DNA from: Suilimivivens sp964458255
Lineage (GTDB): Bacteria; Bacillota; Clostridia; Lachnospirales; Lachnospiraceae
DNA length: 20,982 nucleotides
Reading direction: 5' to 3'
Assembly: GCA_964458255.1 (NCBI GenBank)
Contig: CAYWHY010000030.1
Span: 1-20,982, forward strand
Shown: positions 1 to 8,119 of the stretch, piece by piece
Layout of the letters: each line of letters opens with the position of its first letter
How positions within the stretch are numbered: the first letter of the stretch is position 1
Position numbers and translations under genes: made by a program
Notes under the pieces: model-generated
The model's input: only the letters and a program-made list of their open reading frames with translations
Told to the model about the DNA's origin: nothing
Database searches by the model: none

Positions 1-95
1 ATATTGGAAAAACCAATAATCAATTTTGGTTTAAAAAAAATTGTCAGTTTTTTACATAAAAACCAATAAAAAAAGCAAAAAATTTGTAAAAAACA

Positions 96-124
96 TTCAC
101 TTTTCAAGGCGTTTATGATATAAT
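96..124 (+). promoter_or_regulatory. Sigma-A promoter of glgCD
   Basis: A -35 element TTCACT (96-101) and a perfect -10 TATAAT (119-124) are separated by 17 bp, inside a very AT-rich stretch. It is the best promoter upstream of glgC and would start transcription near 131, leaving a leader of about 80 nt. The -35 matches consensus in four of six bases. Confidence 0.72.
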
Positions 125-169
125 ATTCACACATTTGATGATTGGTAACCGTATGATATATCAATTGCC

Positions 170-186
170 TTATGAAACTTTCATAA
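170..186. promoter_or_regulatory. 17-bp palindrome in the glgC leader
   Basis: TTATGAAA-C-TTTCATAA is a perfect odd-length inverted repeat (8-bp arms around one C). It lies downstream of the predicted glgC transcription start and about 15 bp before the ribosome binding site. The one-base centre suits a DNA operator for a dimeric regulator better than an RNA hairpin, although a 6-bp stem with a 5-nt loop is possible. The regulator is unknown. Confidence 0.45.
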
Positions 187-212
187 AATAATTACTGGTA
201 AGAGGTGATGAT

Positions 213-1487
213 GTGATTAAAAAAGAAATGATTGCCATGTTGTTAGCCGGTGGTCAGGGGAGCAGGCTCGGTGTACTTACTTCCAAGGTGGCCAAGCCGG
301 CAGTATCTTTTGGAGGAAAATACCGCATTATAGATTTCCCGTTAAGCAACTGCATTAATTCCGGTGTTGACACGGTTGGTGTTTTGACCCAGTATCAGCC
401 CTTGCGACTGAATACGCATATCGGTATCGGTATTCCGTGGGATTTGGATAGAAATATAGGTGGCGTAAGCGTGCTTCCGCCTTATGAGAAAATTACCAAC
501 AGTGAGTGGTATACCGGAACCGCTAATGCCATATATCAGAATATTGACTATATGGAAGGATTTAATCCTGAATATATACTGATTCTGTCAGGGGATCATA
601 TTTATAAAATGGATTATGAAGTGATGCTTGAGTTTCATAAAGCAAAAGGAGCAGAATGTACCATCGCTGTTATGCCTGTTGCTCCGGAAGAGGCAAAGCG
701 TTTTGGTATTATGATTACTGACGAAGAAAGAAAGATTACCGATTTTGAGGAAAAACCGGCTAATCCAAGAAGTAATCTGGCTTCCATGGGTATTTACATC
801 TTTAATTGGAAGACGTTAAAAGAAGCATTGCTTGCAAATGCGGAACAGCCGGGACTTGACTTCGGTAAGCATATTATTCCGTACTGCCATCATAATGGTT
901 CCCCGTTATATGCATATGAGTTTAACGGTTACTGGAAGGATGTGGGAACCTTACATTCTTATTGGGAAGCAAATATGGAACTGATAGATATTGTTCCCGA
1001 ATTTAATCTCTACGAAGAGTATTGGAAAATTTATACAAAAAGTGATATCTTACCGCCGCAGTATATTGCAGACTCCAGTGTGGTAGAAAGGAGTATTATC
1101 GGTGAAGGTGCTGATATCTTCGGTGAAGTATATAATTCTGTAATAGGCTGTGGGGTAGTCATTGGAAAAGGCACAGTGGTACGTGATTCCATTATTATGA
1201 ACGGAACCGTAATCGGGGAGAATTGTGAACTCTATAAAGCAATCATTGCTGAAAATGCAGTGATTGAGAATGATGTCAAAATAGGAATTGGTGAGGAAGC
1301 ACCTAATGAGACGGATCCGCATATTTATAACAGTGGGCTTGTCTGTATAGGCGAAAAAAGTACGATACCGGAAGGAATTACCATTGGCAAAAATGCCTGT
1401 GTATTTGGAAACACAGTGATATCAGATTATCAGGATCACTGCCTCGCAAGCGGAAAAACTTTAATTAAGGCAGGTGAAGAAAAGTGA
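213..1487 (+). CDS. glgC: Glucose-1-phosphate adenylyltransferase, catalytic subunit GlgC
   Basis: GlgC makes ADP-glucose from glucose-1-phosphate and ATP, the committed step of bacterial glycogen synthesis in the cytoplasm. The 424-residue protein has the nucleotidyltransferase signature GGQGSRL (13-19), the KPA lysine (K28), GTANAIYQN (102-110), the catalytic aspartate in SGDHIYKMD (D128), the substrate-binding lysine in FEEKP (K181), and a C-terminal left-handed beta-helix from about residue 290. The start is GTG at 213: the in-frame ATG at 228 has no spaced ribosome binding site, while AGAGG (201-205) sits 7 nt before the GTG. It overlaps glgD by 4 nt (GTGA), so the two are probably translationally coupled subunits of one enzyme. 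A palindrome in the leader is a possible control site. The assignment is firm. Confidence 0.96.
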   Translation: MIKKEMIAMLLAGGQGSRLGVLTSKVAKPAVSFGGKYRIIDFPLSNCINSGVDTVGVLTQYQPLRLNTHIGIGIPWDLDRNIGGVSVLPPYEKITNSEWYTGTANAIYQNIDYMEGFNPEYILILSGDHIYKMDYEVMLEFHKAKGAECTIAVMPVAPEEAKRFGIMITDEERKITDFEEKPANPRSNLASMGIYIFNWKTLKEALLANAEQPGLDFGKHIIPYCHHNGSPLYAYEFNGYWKDVGTLHSYWEANMELIDIVPEFNLYEEYWKIYTKSDILPPQYIADSSVVERSIIGEGADIFGEVYNSVIGCGVVIGKGTVVRDSIIMNGTVIGENCELYKAIIAENAVIENDVKIGIGEEAPNETDPHIYNSGLVCIGEKSTIPEGITIGKNACVFGNTVISDYQDHCLASGKTLIKAGEEK

Positions 1488-2602
1488 AAGCAATAGGTAT
1501 TATTTTGGCCGGCGGAAACAGTTACCGCATGAAAGAACTTTCCCAAAAACGTGCGGTATGTGCCATGCCCATAGCGGGAAGCTATCGAAGCATTGATTTT
1601 GCACTCAGCAACATGTCGAATTCGCATATTCAGAAGGTGGCAGTGTTTACACAGTACAATGCCAAAAGCTTAAATGAGCATTTGAGTTCTTCCAAATGGT
1701 GGGATTTTGGCCGTAAGCAGGGCGGCTTATATGTAATGACACCGTCTGTTACGGCGGATAACAGTTTTTGGTACAGAGGTACTGCGGATGCGATAGCACA
1801 AAACCTTTCTTTTTTGAAAAACAGTCATGAACCTTATGTGGTAATCACATCAGGGGACTGTGTTTATAAAATGGATTACAATAAGGTGCTGGAATATCAT
1901 ATTGCAAAGAAATCGGACATTACCGTTGTGTGCAAGGATATGGCGGCCGGTGTAAATGTAGAGCGTTTCGGTACGGTTAAAATGAATGAAGAAAGCCGTA
2001 TTGAAGAATTTGAGGAGAAACCGGTGGTTGCCAAATCAAACACAATATCCTGCGGTATATACGTAATAAGAAGAAGACAGTTAATTGAAATGATTGAAAA
2101 ATGTGCGGAAGAAGGCAGATTTGATTTTGTTAAGGATGTTCTGATTCGTTACAAAAATATGAAGAGGATCTATGGTTACAAGGTGCAGGAATACTGGAGT
2201 AATATCGCTACGGTGGAAGATTATTACAGAACCAACATGGATTTCCTGAAGGCAGAGATTAGAGATTATTTCTTCAGACAGTATCCGGATGTGTACTCAA
2301 AAGTAGATGATTTGCCACCGGCCAAGTACAATACGGGAGCAAAGATTAAAAACAGTCTGATTGCCAGTGGCTGTATTGTGAACGGTACAGTGGAGGATTC
2401 CGTAATTTTCAAGAGTGCGTATATCGGTAACAACTGTTATATTAAGAACTCCATTATTTTGAATGATGTATATATAGGTGACAACACACATATTGAAAAT
2501 TGTATTGTGGAGAGTCGGGATACCATCAGAGCCAATTCTTATTATGTGGGCACAGATAGCATCAAGATAGTAATAGAGAAGAATAACAGGTACGTAATCT
2601 AA
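1484..2602 (+). CDS. glgD: ADP-glucose pyrophosphorylase regulatory subunit GlgD
   Basis: GlgD is a paralogue of GlgC found next to it in Firmicutes. In studied species it has little or no activity alone and modulates GlgC in a mixed tetramer. The 372-residue protein keeps the fold: SGDCVYKMD (D124), GTADAIAQN (98-106), FEEKP and a C-terminal hexapeptide beta-helix. The N-terminal nucleotide loop is changed, with GGNSYRM in place of GGQGSRL and KRAVCAM in place of the KxAKPAV lysine motif, which fits a non-catalytic role. It is about 50 residues shorter than GlgC here. The start is GTG 1484, overlapping the glgC stop as GTGA, with AGGTGA 6 nt upstream. The non-catalytic role is family knowledge plus these substitutions, not shown directly. 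Confidence 0.93.
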   Translation: MKAIGIILAGGNSYRMKELSQKRAVCAMPIAGSYRSIDFALSNMSNSHIQKVAVFTQYNAKSLNEHLSSSKWWDFGRKQGGLYVMTPSVTADNSFWYRGTADAIAQNLSFLKNSHEPYVVITSGDCVYKMDYNKVLEYHIAKKSDITVVCKDMAAGVNVERFGTVKMNEESRIEEFEEKPVVAKSNTISCGIYVIRRRQLIEMIEKCAEEGRFDFVKDVLIRYKNMKRIYGYKVQEYWSNIATVEDYYRTNMDFLKAEIRDYFFRQYPDVYSKVDDLPPAKYNTGAKIKNSLIASGCIVNGTVEDSVIFKSAYIGNNCYIKNSIILNDVYIGDNTHIENCIVESRDTIRANSYYVGTDSIKIVIEKNNRYVI

Positions 2603-2654
2603 AAACAAATGAAAAAGAGTTCCGGAGGGATCAAAGTACGAGGGGGTAAACACT

Positions 2655-2930
2655 ATGCAGATTACAGATGTAAGAGTAAGAAAAGTTACCAAAGAGGGAA
2701 AAATGAGAGCTATCGTATCCATTACGATTGATGATGAATTTGTAGTTCATGACATTAAGGTCATCGAAGGAGACAAAGGTGTATTTATTGCGATGCCAAG
2801 TAAGAAGGCAGCCGACGGTGAATACAGAGATATCGCTCATCCCATTAATTCTGCAACAAGAGAAACTATCCAGAAAATTATTCTGGAGAGCTATGAAAAA
2901 GCATTGTTAGAACCGGATGAAGACCGGTAA
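2655..2930 (+). CDS. spoVG: SpoVG family regulator
   Basis: The 91-residue protein matches SpoVG over its whole length: an N-terminal MQITDVRVRKV strand, then DDEFVVHDIKVIEG and the core FIAMPSKK followed by RDIAHPI. SpoVG is a small nucleic-acid-binding protein, named from its role in septation and cortex formation in Bacillus and also acting in non-sporulating Firmicutes. A strong ribosome binding site GAGGGGG (2640-2646) lies 8 nt before ATG. Only 52 nt separate it from glgD, with no clear promoter and no recognisable SigH site in between, so it may be read from the glgC promoter. A terminator directly follows. Presence of spoVG does not by itself prove spore formation. Confidence 0.95.
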   Translation: MQITDVRVRKVTKEGKMRAIVSITIDDEFVVHDIKVIEGDKGVFIAMPSKKAADGEYRDIAHPINSATRETIQKIILESYEKALLEPDEDR

Positions 2931-2934
2931 AACT

Positions 2935-2961
2935 AAAGGCAGTCGATTCCGACTGCCTTTT
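2935..2961. terminator. Terminator between spoVG and the convergent acetyltransferase
   Basis: A perfect 11-bp stem (AAAGGCAGTCG, 2935-2945; CGACTGCCTTT, 2950-2960) with a 4-nt ATTC loop begins 4 bp after the spoVG stop. It ends 14 bp before the stop of the convergent minus-strand gene, so it can serve both directions. The U-tract is short (TTTT) on the + strand and interrupted (TTTAGTTTT) on the - strand. Confidence 0.88.
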
Positions 2962-2974
2962 CATTCGTTGGTAT

Positions 2975-3583
2975 TTAAACAGGAAGATCAATTTTCCGGT
3001 TCTTGAAATAGTACTCTTTATCATGATCATTTACTTCGCGGAGAATTTTGCATGGATTTCCTACGGCAACTACATTGTCGGGGAGATCCCTGGTAACAAC
3101 ACTTCCGGCACCGATTACCACATTATCTCCGACGGTAATGCCGGGAACAATTACAACGCCTGCACCAATCCAGCAATTTTTCCCTATGCGGATGGAAGCA
3201 TTATATTGATAGCCTTGCTCTCTAAGTTCAGGTAAAATCGGATGTCCGGCGGTGGCAATCGTTACATTGGGACCAAACATGGTATAATCACCTATATAAA
3301 TATGCGTATCATCAACGAGAGTCAGATTGAAATTCGCGTAAACATTTTTGCCGAAATGTACATGATGTCCGCCCCAGTTTGCATGAAGCGGTGGTTCGAT
3401 GTAACAGCCCTCTCCAATTTCAGCAAACATATCCTTTAACATTTTTTCTCTTTTTTCTGTCTCCAAAGGACGGGTGGCATTGTAGTCATAGAGTTTTTCC
3501 ATACAAAGTGTCTGCTCTTTCATAATGGCATCATCACCCGGTAAATATAATTCACAATTGTGCAGCTTCTGCATTAAATCCAT
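2975..3583 (-). CDS. Maltose/galactoside-type O-acetyltransferase (LacA/Maa family)
   Basis: This 202-residue protein belongs to the hexapeptide-repeat acetyltransferases that transfer acetyl from acetyl-CoA to a sugar hydroxyl. The N-terminal Mac domain occupies about residues 1-60 (with LYDYNATRP). A left-handed beta-helix follows, with the catalytic histidine in ATAGHP and repeats such as IGKNCWIGAGVVIVPG and VTRDLPDNVVAVGNP near the CoA site. AGGAGG lies 7 nt before ATG 3583 on the minus strand. It is the only minus-strand gene in the window and sits alone between spoVG and pth, a place usually occupied by glmU and prs in Bacillus-type gene order. The acceptor sugar cannot be told from sequence. 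A TATAAT-like -10 on the minus strand (3642-3637) has no good -35 partner. Confidence 0.9.
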   Translation of the reverse strand: MDLMQKLHNCELYLPGDDAIMKEQTLCMEKLYDYNATRPLETEKREKMLKDMFAEIGEGCYIEPPLHANWGGHHVHFGKNVYANFNLTLVDDTHIYIGDYTMFGPNVTIATAGHPILPELREQGYQYNASIRIGKNCWIGAGVVIVPGITVGDNVVIGAGSVVTRDLPDNVVAVGNPCKILREVNDHDKEYYFKNRKIDLPV

Positions 3584-3741
3584 TTTTGTTCCTCCTGTTA
3601 TTTTGTATCAATTTCGTTTTTTTTATTATTATTGTAATTATATCAATAGGAAGGTGTAAACGCTAGTAAGAAATTACCATATATTTAAGACAAAACCGTC
3701 ATAGCCATAGTTTGATTTTGCAAATTCCGTATGTCCGGATA

Positions 3742-3770
3742 TTGCCTAACTATTTTAAATAGTATAAAAT
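3742..3770 (+). promoter_or_regulatory. Promoter of pth-mfd with palindromic spacer
   Basis: TTGCCT (3742-3747) and TAAAAT (3765-3770) are 17 bp apart, 33 bp before the pth start. The spacer contains ACTATTT-T-AAATAGT (3749-3763), a perfect inverted repeat with 7-bp arms. A protein bound there would cover the promoter. The rest of the 219-bp gap (3584-3802) is AT-rich and shows no other feature. Confidence 0.55.
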
Positions 3771-3802
3771 TGGTAAGGAATTGATAGAAAGAGGAGCATA
3801 TT

Positions 3803-4390
3803 ATGTACATCATTGCAGGTTTGGGAAATCCCGGAAAACAATATGAGGGAACACGGCACAACATAGGCTTTCAGGTAATTGATGAACTGGCAGACAGGCA
3901 TGGGATAAAGGTGCTGGAAAATAAATTCAAAGGTCTTATCGGAAAAGGAATCATTAACGGGGAAAAAGTAATTCTGGTAAAGCCCCTCACATACATGAAT
4001 CTAAGCGGTGAGTGTATTGGTGAAATTGTGAATTACTTTAAAATAGACGAAGCATCCGAGCTTATTGTAGTGGCGGACGACATCAGTTTAGATGTGGGAT
4101 TTATACGGATGCGCAAAAAAGGCAGTGCCGGAGGACATAACGGACTTAAAAATATTATTGCTCATTTAGGACATGAGAACTTTATCCGCATGAAAGTAGG
4201 TGTGGGAGATAAGCCGGAAGGCTATGATTTGGCAGATTATGTGTTAGGCCATTTTAATAAAGAAGAGAATGAGATTCTTGCTGACAGTAAAAAAAATGCG
4301 GTGCTTGCCATAGAAACCGTTATCAGTGATGGCATAGATAAGGCAATGAATTTGTATAATACAAAGAAGGAATGTAAGAGGAAAGCATGA
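3803..4390 (+). CDS. pth: Peptidyl-tRNA hydrolase
   Basis: Pth frees tRNA from peptidyl-tRNA that drops off the ribosome. The 195 residues are the usual family length. The active-site set is complete: N9 in GLGNPG, catalytic H19 in TRHNIGF, D93 in VADDISLD and the GSAGGHNGLK segment, with the C-terminal YDLADYVLGHF helix. GAGGAG lies just upstream of ATG 3803. The stop overlaps the mfd start (ATGA, 4387-4390), so translation of mfd is probably coupled. Pairing of pth with mfd is common in Firmicutes. A promoter with an operator-like palindrome lies directly upstream. Confidence 0.97.
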   Translation: MYIIAGLGNPGKQYEGTRHNIGFQVIDELADRHGIKVLENKFKGLIGKGIINGEKVILVKPLTYMNLSGECIGEIVNYFKIDEASELIVVADDISLDVGFIRMRKKGSAGGHNGLKNIIAHLGHENFIRMKVGVGDKPEGYDLADYVLGHFNKEENEILADSKKNAVLAIETVISDGIDKAMNLYNTKKECKRKA

Positions 4391-7300
4391 GAACGTTACG
4401 GACACTATTATATGAATTAGGTGAATATGAACAGTTGCGATGCCTGCTGAAAAAGCCGGGAAAGACGGTGGCCCTGACGGGATGCGTGGAATCCCAGAAA
4501 CTTCATATGATGGATGGACTTTCCGAAGGGTACAAGAACAGACTGATTGTAACATTTAGTGATCTTCGTGTAAAGGAAATTCAGGAAGATTACCGGTTTT
4601 ATGACAGAAATGTCACAAGCTATCCGGCAAGGGATTTGATTTTCTATCAGGCAGATATACACAGTAATCAGTTGACGAAGGAGAGAATTAAATGTTTGCG
4701 CAGGATGCTGGAAGGAAAACCCTTTACGGTGGTAACGACATTCAGCAGCCTGATGTCTCCGCAAATTCCCTTTTCTGTATGGAAGGAAAGTATCATTTCC
4801 ATTCATAAGAAGTCCGAGATAGATGAAAGGGAACTGGCAAAAAAACTGGTGGCTTTAGGTTATGAGAAAAATTATCAGGTAGAGGCACCGGGACAGTTCA
4901 GCATTCGCGGAGGTATTGTGGATGTGTTTGATTTGACGGAAGAAAACCCTTATCGTATTGAGCTTTGGGGCGATGAAATAGAATCAATCAGAAGCTTTGA
5001 CATTTTGAGCCAACGCTCCATTGAAAAGCTGGAGAGTATCACAATTTATCCTGCCTGTGAAATGATTTTGTCAGAGGAACAATTAAAAAAGGGTATGGAC
5101 AAAATTGAGAGGGAAGGAAAAGCTTTTGCAAAGAAGCTTCGCGAGGAGTTTAAAACAGAGGAAGCACATCGCATAGAGGTTTCCGTTCAGGAGTTAAAGG
5201 AAGAGGTTTTTGAGTTAAAAAATTTCGTAAACTTAGACAGCTATGTGCATTATTTTTATGAAGATACGGCTTCTTTTCTTGATTTATTTGACAGGGAAAA
5301 CACGTGTGTTTTTGTTGATGAGCCGGCCAGAGTAAGTGAGCATGCCAAGGCGGTGGAACTGGAGTTCCGGGAGAGCATGATGCACCGTGTGGAAAAGGGG
5401 TATATACTTCCGGGACAGATGGAACTTTTGTATTCCGTAGAGGAAACCGCGGCAAAGCTGCAAACCCACAGAGTGGCAATGTTATCGGCACTTGATATGA
5501 AAAACCCGATTCTAAAGGCAGATAAAAAAGCGGACATTTCCGTTAAGAGTATTTCTTCTTATAATAATAGCTTTGAAGCACTTTTGCAGGATTTGAAACG
5601 TTACAGGAAGAATGGCTATCGGGTGCTTCTTTTGTCCGGTTCCAGAACAAGGGCGGCAAGACTTGCCCGGGATTTGTGTGAGCAGGAGCTTACGGCTTTT
5701 TATACGGAAGATCCGGACAGGGAAATTCAGCCGGGGGAGATTATGACTTACTACGGCAGAGTGATGAAAGGCTTTGAATATCCGCTGCTTAAGTTTGTGG
5801 TAATTTCCGAAAGTGATATTTTTGGTGCGGAAAAAAAGAAAAAAAAGAAGAAGAAAAAATATGAAGGCCGCAAGATTAATGATTTTGCGGAGCTTAAAAT
5901 CGGCGATTATGTGGTGCATGAGAATCACGGTCTTGGCATTTACCGGGGAATTGAGAAGGTAGAAGTTGAGAAGGTTGTTAAGGACTACATTAAGATAGAA
6001 TACCGCGGTGGCGGTAATCTTTATATTTTGGCGACAGGTCTTGATGTCATTCAGAAGTATGCTTCTGCCGATGCCAAGCCTCCTAAGCTGAATAAGCTGG
6101 GAACCCGGGAATGGGTAAAAACCAAGAGTAAGACGAAAGAGGCTGTTAATGAAGTGGCAAAGGATTTAGTAGAGCTTTATGCCATCAGACAGCAGACGGA
6201 AGGGTTCTCTTTTGGAAAAGATACGGTCTGGCAGAGAGAATTTGAAGAAATGTTTCCGTTTGAAGAGACAGAAGACCAGTTGGCAGCCATTGAAGCCACC
6301 AAAAGAGACATGGAAAGTACCAAAATCATGGACCGCCTTATTTGTGGGGATGTAGGCTATGGCAAGACGGAAATTGCCATTCGTGCGGCATTTAAAGCGG
6401 TGCAGGAGGGAAAACAGGTAGTGTACCTGGTACCTACAACGATTTTGGCACAGCAGCATTACAATACCTTTGTGCAGAGAATGAAAGATTTTCCGGTAAG
6501 AATCGACCTTTTGTCCCGTTTCAGGACATCTGCGGAGCAAAAAAAGACTGTGGAAGATCTGCACAAAGGACTGGTTGATATTGTGATTGGTACTCACAGG
6601 GTGCTTTCCAAGGATGTTGTGTTTAAGGATTTGGGGCTTCTTATTATAGATGAAGAGCAGCGTTTTGGTGTAGCTCACAAAGAGAAAATTAAGAAGATGA
6701 AGGAACAGGTGGATGTACTTACGCTTACTGCGACACCGATTCCCCGAACGCTTCATATGAGCTTAATCGGTATTCGTGATATGAGTGTCCTTGAGGAAGC
6801 ACCGAATGACAGGCTCCCGATTCAGACTTATGTGATGGAATACAATGAAGAAATGGTAAGAGAGGCCATTGTAAGGGAACTTTCCAGAGACGGACAGGTA
6901 TATTATGTATATAACCGTGTGAATAATATTGCAGATATTGCGGCAGGAATTCAGAAGCTGGTGCCCGAAGCAAATGTAGCGTTTGCCCACGGACAGATGC
7001 AGGAGAGAGAACTTGAAAAAATCATGTATGATTTTATTGGAGGAGAAATTGATGTGCTGGTTTCCACCACCATTATTGAGACGGGACTTGATATTTCAAA
7101 TGTTAATACCATGATTATCCATGACTCTGACAATATGGGTCTTTCCCAGTTGTATCAGCTGAGAGGCCGTGTGGGCAGAAGCAACCGGACGGCCTATGCT
7201 TTCCTTATGTATAAGAGGGATAAGATGCTTAAGGAGGTTGCGGAGAAGAGACTGGCGGCTATCAAGGAGTTTACGGAGCTTGGCAGCGGTTTTAAAATCG

Positions 7301-7908
7301 CTATGAGAGACTTGGAAATCCGCGGTGCCGGAAATCTGCTTGGTGTCAGGCAGCATGGGCATATGCAGGCGGTGGGTTATGATTTATACTGTAAGATGCT
7401 GAATGAAGCGGTAAAAAATTTAAAAGGCATCAGTACAGCAGAGGATTTTAGTACTACGGTAGATTTGGATGTGGATGCATTTATTCCACCGGCTTATATC
7501 ATGAACGAGGTACAAAAGCTTGATATTTACAAGCGGATTGCAGGTTTGGAAACACAGATGGAATGTGAGGATATGAAGGAAGAACTTTTGGACCGATTCG
7601 GGGAAATTCCTACAGCCGTACACAATCTGTTTAGGATATCCATGATCCGTGTCATGGCACACAAGCTATATATGACAGATATAAAGGGCAAGAACGGGGA
7701 AATCCAATTTGTATTGAAAGCGGATGCACAGATTCATGCAGAGCGTATTCCCGAGCTTGTAAAGAAACACGAAAAACTTACCTTTAATTACAAAATGATT
7801 AGCTTCGTTAAGCGTTATGCAAAGTGTGGTATGGTGGAAAGAGATGCACAGACGCTTCTTTCCCTTACGGAGGAACTTTTGCAGGATATGACGGAAATGC
7901 TTTTATAA
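4387..7908 (+). CDS. mfd: Transcription-repair coupling factor Mfd
   Basis: Mfd removes RNA polymerase stalled at DNA lesions and recruits UvrA for nucleotide excision repair. The 1173-residue protein shows the full order: UvrB-like N-terminal domains (with FSIRGGIVDVF), a linker, the RNA-polymerase-interacting domain (about 503-560, GDYVVHENHGLGIYRG), then a RecG-like SF2 translocase with Walker A GDVGYGKTE (654-662), DEEQ (755-758), LTATPIPRTL and the QLRGRVGRS motif. The C-terminal UvrA-interacting region contains LLDRFGEIP. A run of nine lysines (483-491) marks the linker before the polymerase-binding domain; basic linkers are usual there, but a pure lysine run in A-rich codons is extreme. 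The gene overlaps pth by 4 nt and is followed by a terminator. Confidence 0.98.
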   Translation: MRTLRTLLYELGEYEQLRCLLKKPGKTVALTGCVESQKLHMMDGLSEGYKNRLIVTFSDLRVKEIQEDYRFYDRNVTSYPARDLIFYQADIHSNQLTKERIKCLRRMLEGKPFTVVTTFSSLMSPQIPFSVWKESIISIHKKSEIDERELAKKLVALGYEKNYQVEAPGQFSIRGGIVDVFDLTEENPYRIELWGDEIESIRSFDILSQRSIEKLESITIYPACEMILSEEQLKKGMDKIEREGKAFAKKLREEFKTEEAHRIEVSVQELKEEVFELKNFVNLDSYVHYFYEDTASFLDLFDRENTCVFVDEPARVSEHAKAVELEFRESMMHRVEKGYILPGQMELLYSVEETAAKLQTHRVAMLSALDMKNPILKADKKADISVKSISSYNNSFEALLQDLKRYRKNGYRVLLLSGSRTRAARLARDLCEQELTAFYTEDPDREIQPGEIMTYYGRVMKGFEYPLLKFVVISESDIFGAEKKKKKKKKKYEGRKINDFAELKIGDYVVHENHGLGIYRGIEKVEVEKVVKDYIKIEYRGGGNLYILATGLDVIQKYASADAKPPKLNKLGTREWVKTKSKTKEAVNEVAKDLVELYAIRQQTEGFSFGKDTVWQREFEEMFPFEETEDQLAAIEATKRDMESTKIMDRLICGDVGYGKTEIAIRAAFKAVQEGKQVVYLVPTTILAQQHYNTFVQRMKDFPVRIDLLSRFRTSAEQKKTVEDLHKGLVDIVIGTHRVLSKDVVFKDLGLLIIDEEQRFGVAHKEKIKKMKEQVDVLTLTATPIPRTLHMSLIGIRDMSVLEEAPNDRLPIQTYVMEYNEEMVREAIVRELSRDGQVYYVYNRVNNIADIAAGIQKLVPEANVAFAHGQMQERELEKIMYDFIGGEIDVLVSTTIIETGLDISNVNTMIIHDSDNMGLSQLYQLRGRVGRSNRTAYAFLMYKRDKMLKEVAEKRLAAIKEFTELGSGFKIAMRDLEIRGAGNLLGVRQHGHMQAVGYDLYCKMLNEAVKNLKGISTAEDFSTTVDLDVDAFIPPAYIMNEVQKLDIYKRIAGLETQMECEDMKEELLDRFGEIPTAVHNLFRISMIRVMAHKLYMTDIKGKNGEIQFVLKADAQIHAERIPELVKKHEKLTFNYKMISFVKRYAKCGMVERDAQTLLSLTEELLQDMTEMLL

Positions 7909-7914
7909 AAAGTA

Positions 7915-7964
7915 AGCAGACGATAAAGGAACTTTTTTAGCCTTTACCGCCTGCTTTTTTATTT
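7915..7964 (+). terminator. Terminator after mfd
   Basis: A 15-bp stem (AGCAGACGATAAAGG, 7915-7929; CCTTTACCGCCTGCT, 7941-7955) with two A-C mismatches and an 11-nt loop is followed by a U-rich tract (7955-7964). It begins 7 bp after the mfd stop. Confidence 0.85.
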
Positions 7965-7996
7965 CCTAAAAATGGCTGTCATGTGGTGTTTGTTTT

Positions 7997-8013
7997 TTAC
8001 ATAAAACTTACAT
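7997..8013 (+). promoter_or_regulatory. Candidate Pho-box-like repeat upstream of the phosphate transporter
   Basis: Two TTACAT hexamers (7997-8002 and 8008-8013) start exactly 11 bp apart on the same strand. PhoP-type regulators of Gram-positive bacteria bind TT(A/C)ACA-like hexamers at this spacing. Only two good copies are visible, fewer than a full box, and the region is AT-rich. No convincing -35/-10 pair was found in the 211-bp gap; TAGAAT near 8070 is a possible -10. Confidence 0.3.
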
Positions 8014-8119
8014 ATAAAAACTTTTGCAAAAAATAAATTTTCCCTATACCCAAAAGAAGACAAATAGTGTAGAATAATGAACGAATAGGTTTTATACTAC
8101 TACCCGGAGGGATAGGATA

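Noticed and set aside
1..32. Inverted repeats AAACCAA/TTGGTTT and ATTGG/CCAAT at the window start as a terminator or operator
   Set aside because: Arms are short and in a very AT-rich stretch, there is no U-tract on the + strand, and the upstream gene is out of view.
3637..3642. Minus-strand TATAAT as promoter of the acetyltransferase
   Set aside because: No acceptable -35 at 16-18 bp (TTTACA is only 12 bp away), so it is mentioned with the gene but not called.
6166..6756. A 196-residue minus-strand open frame inside mfd
   Set aside because: It covers the conserved helicase domain of Mfd and shows no family motif. Long antisense frames are expected in a 3.5-kb gene.
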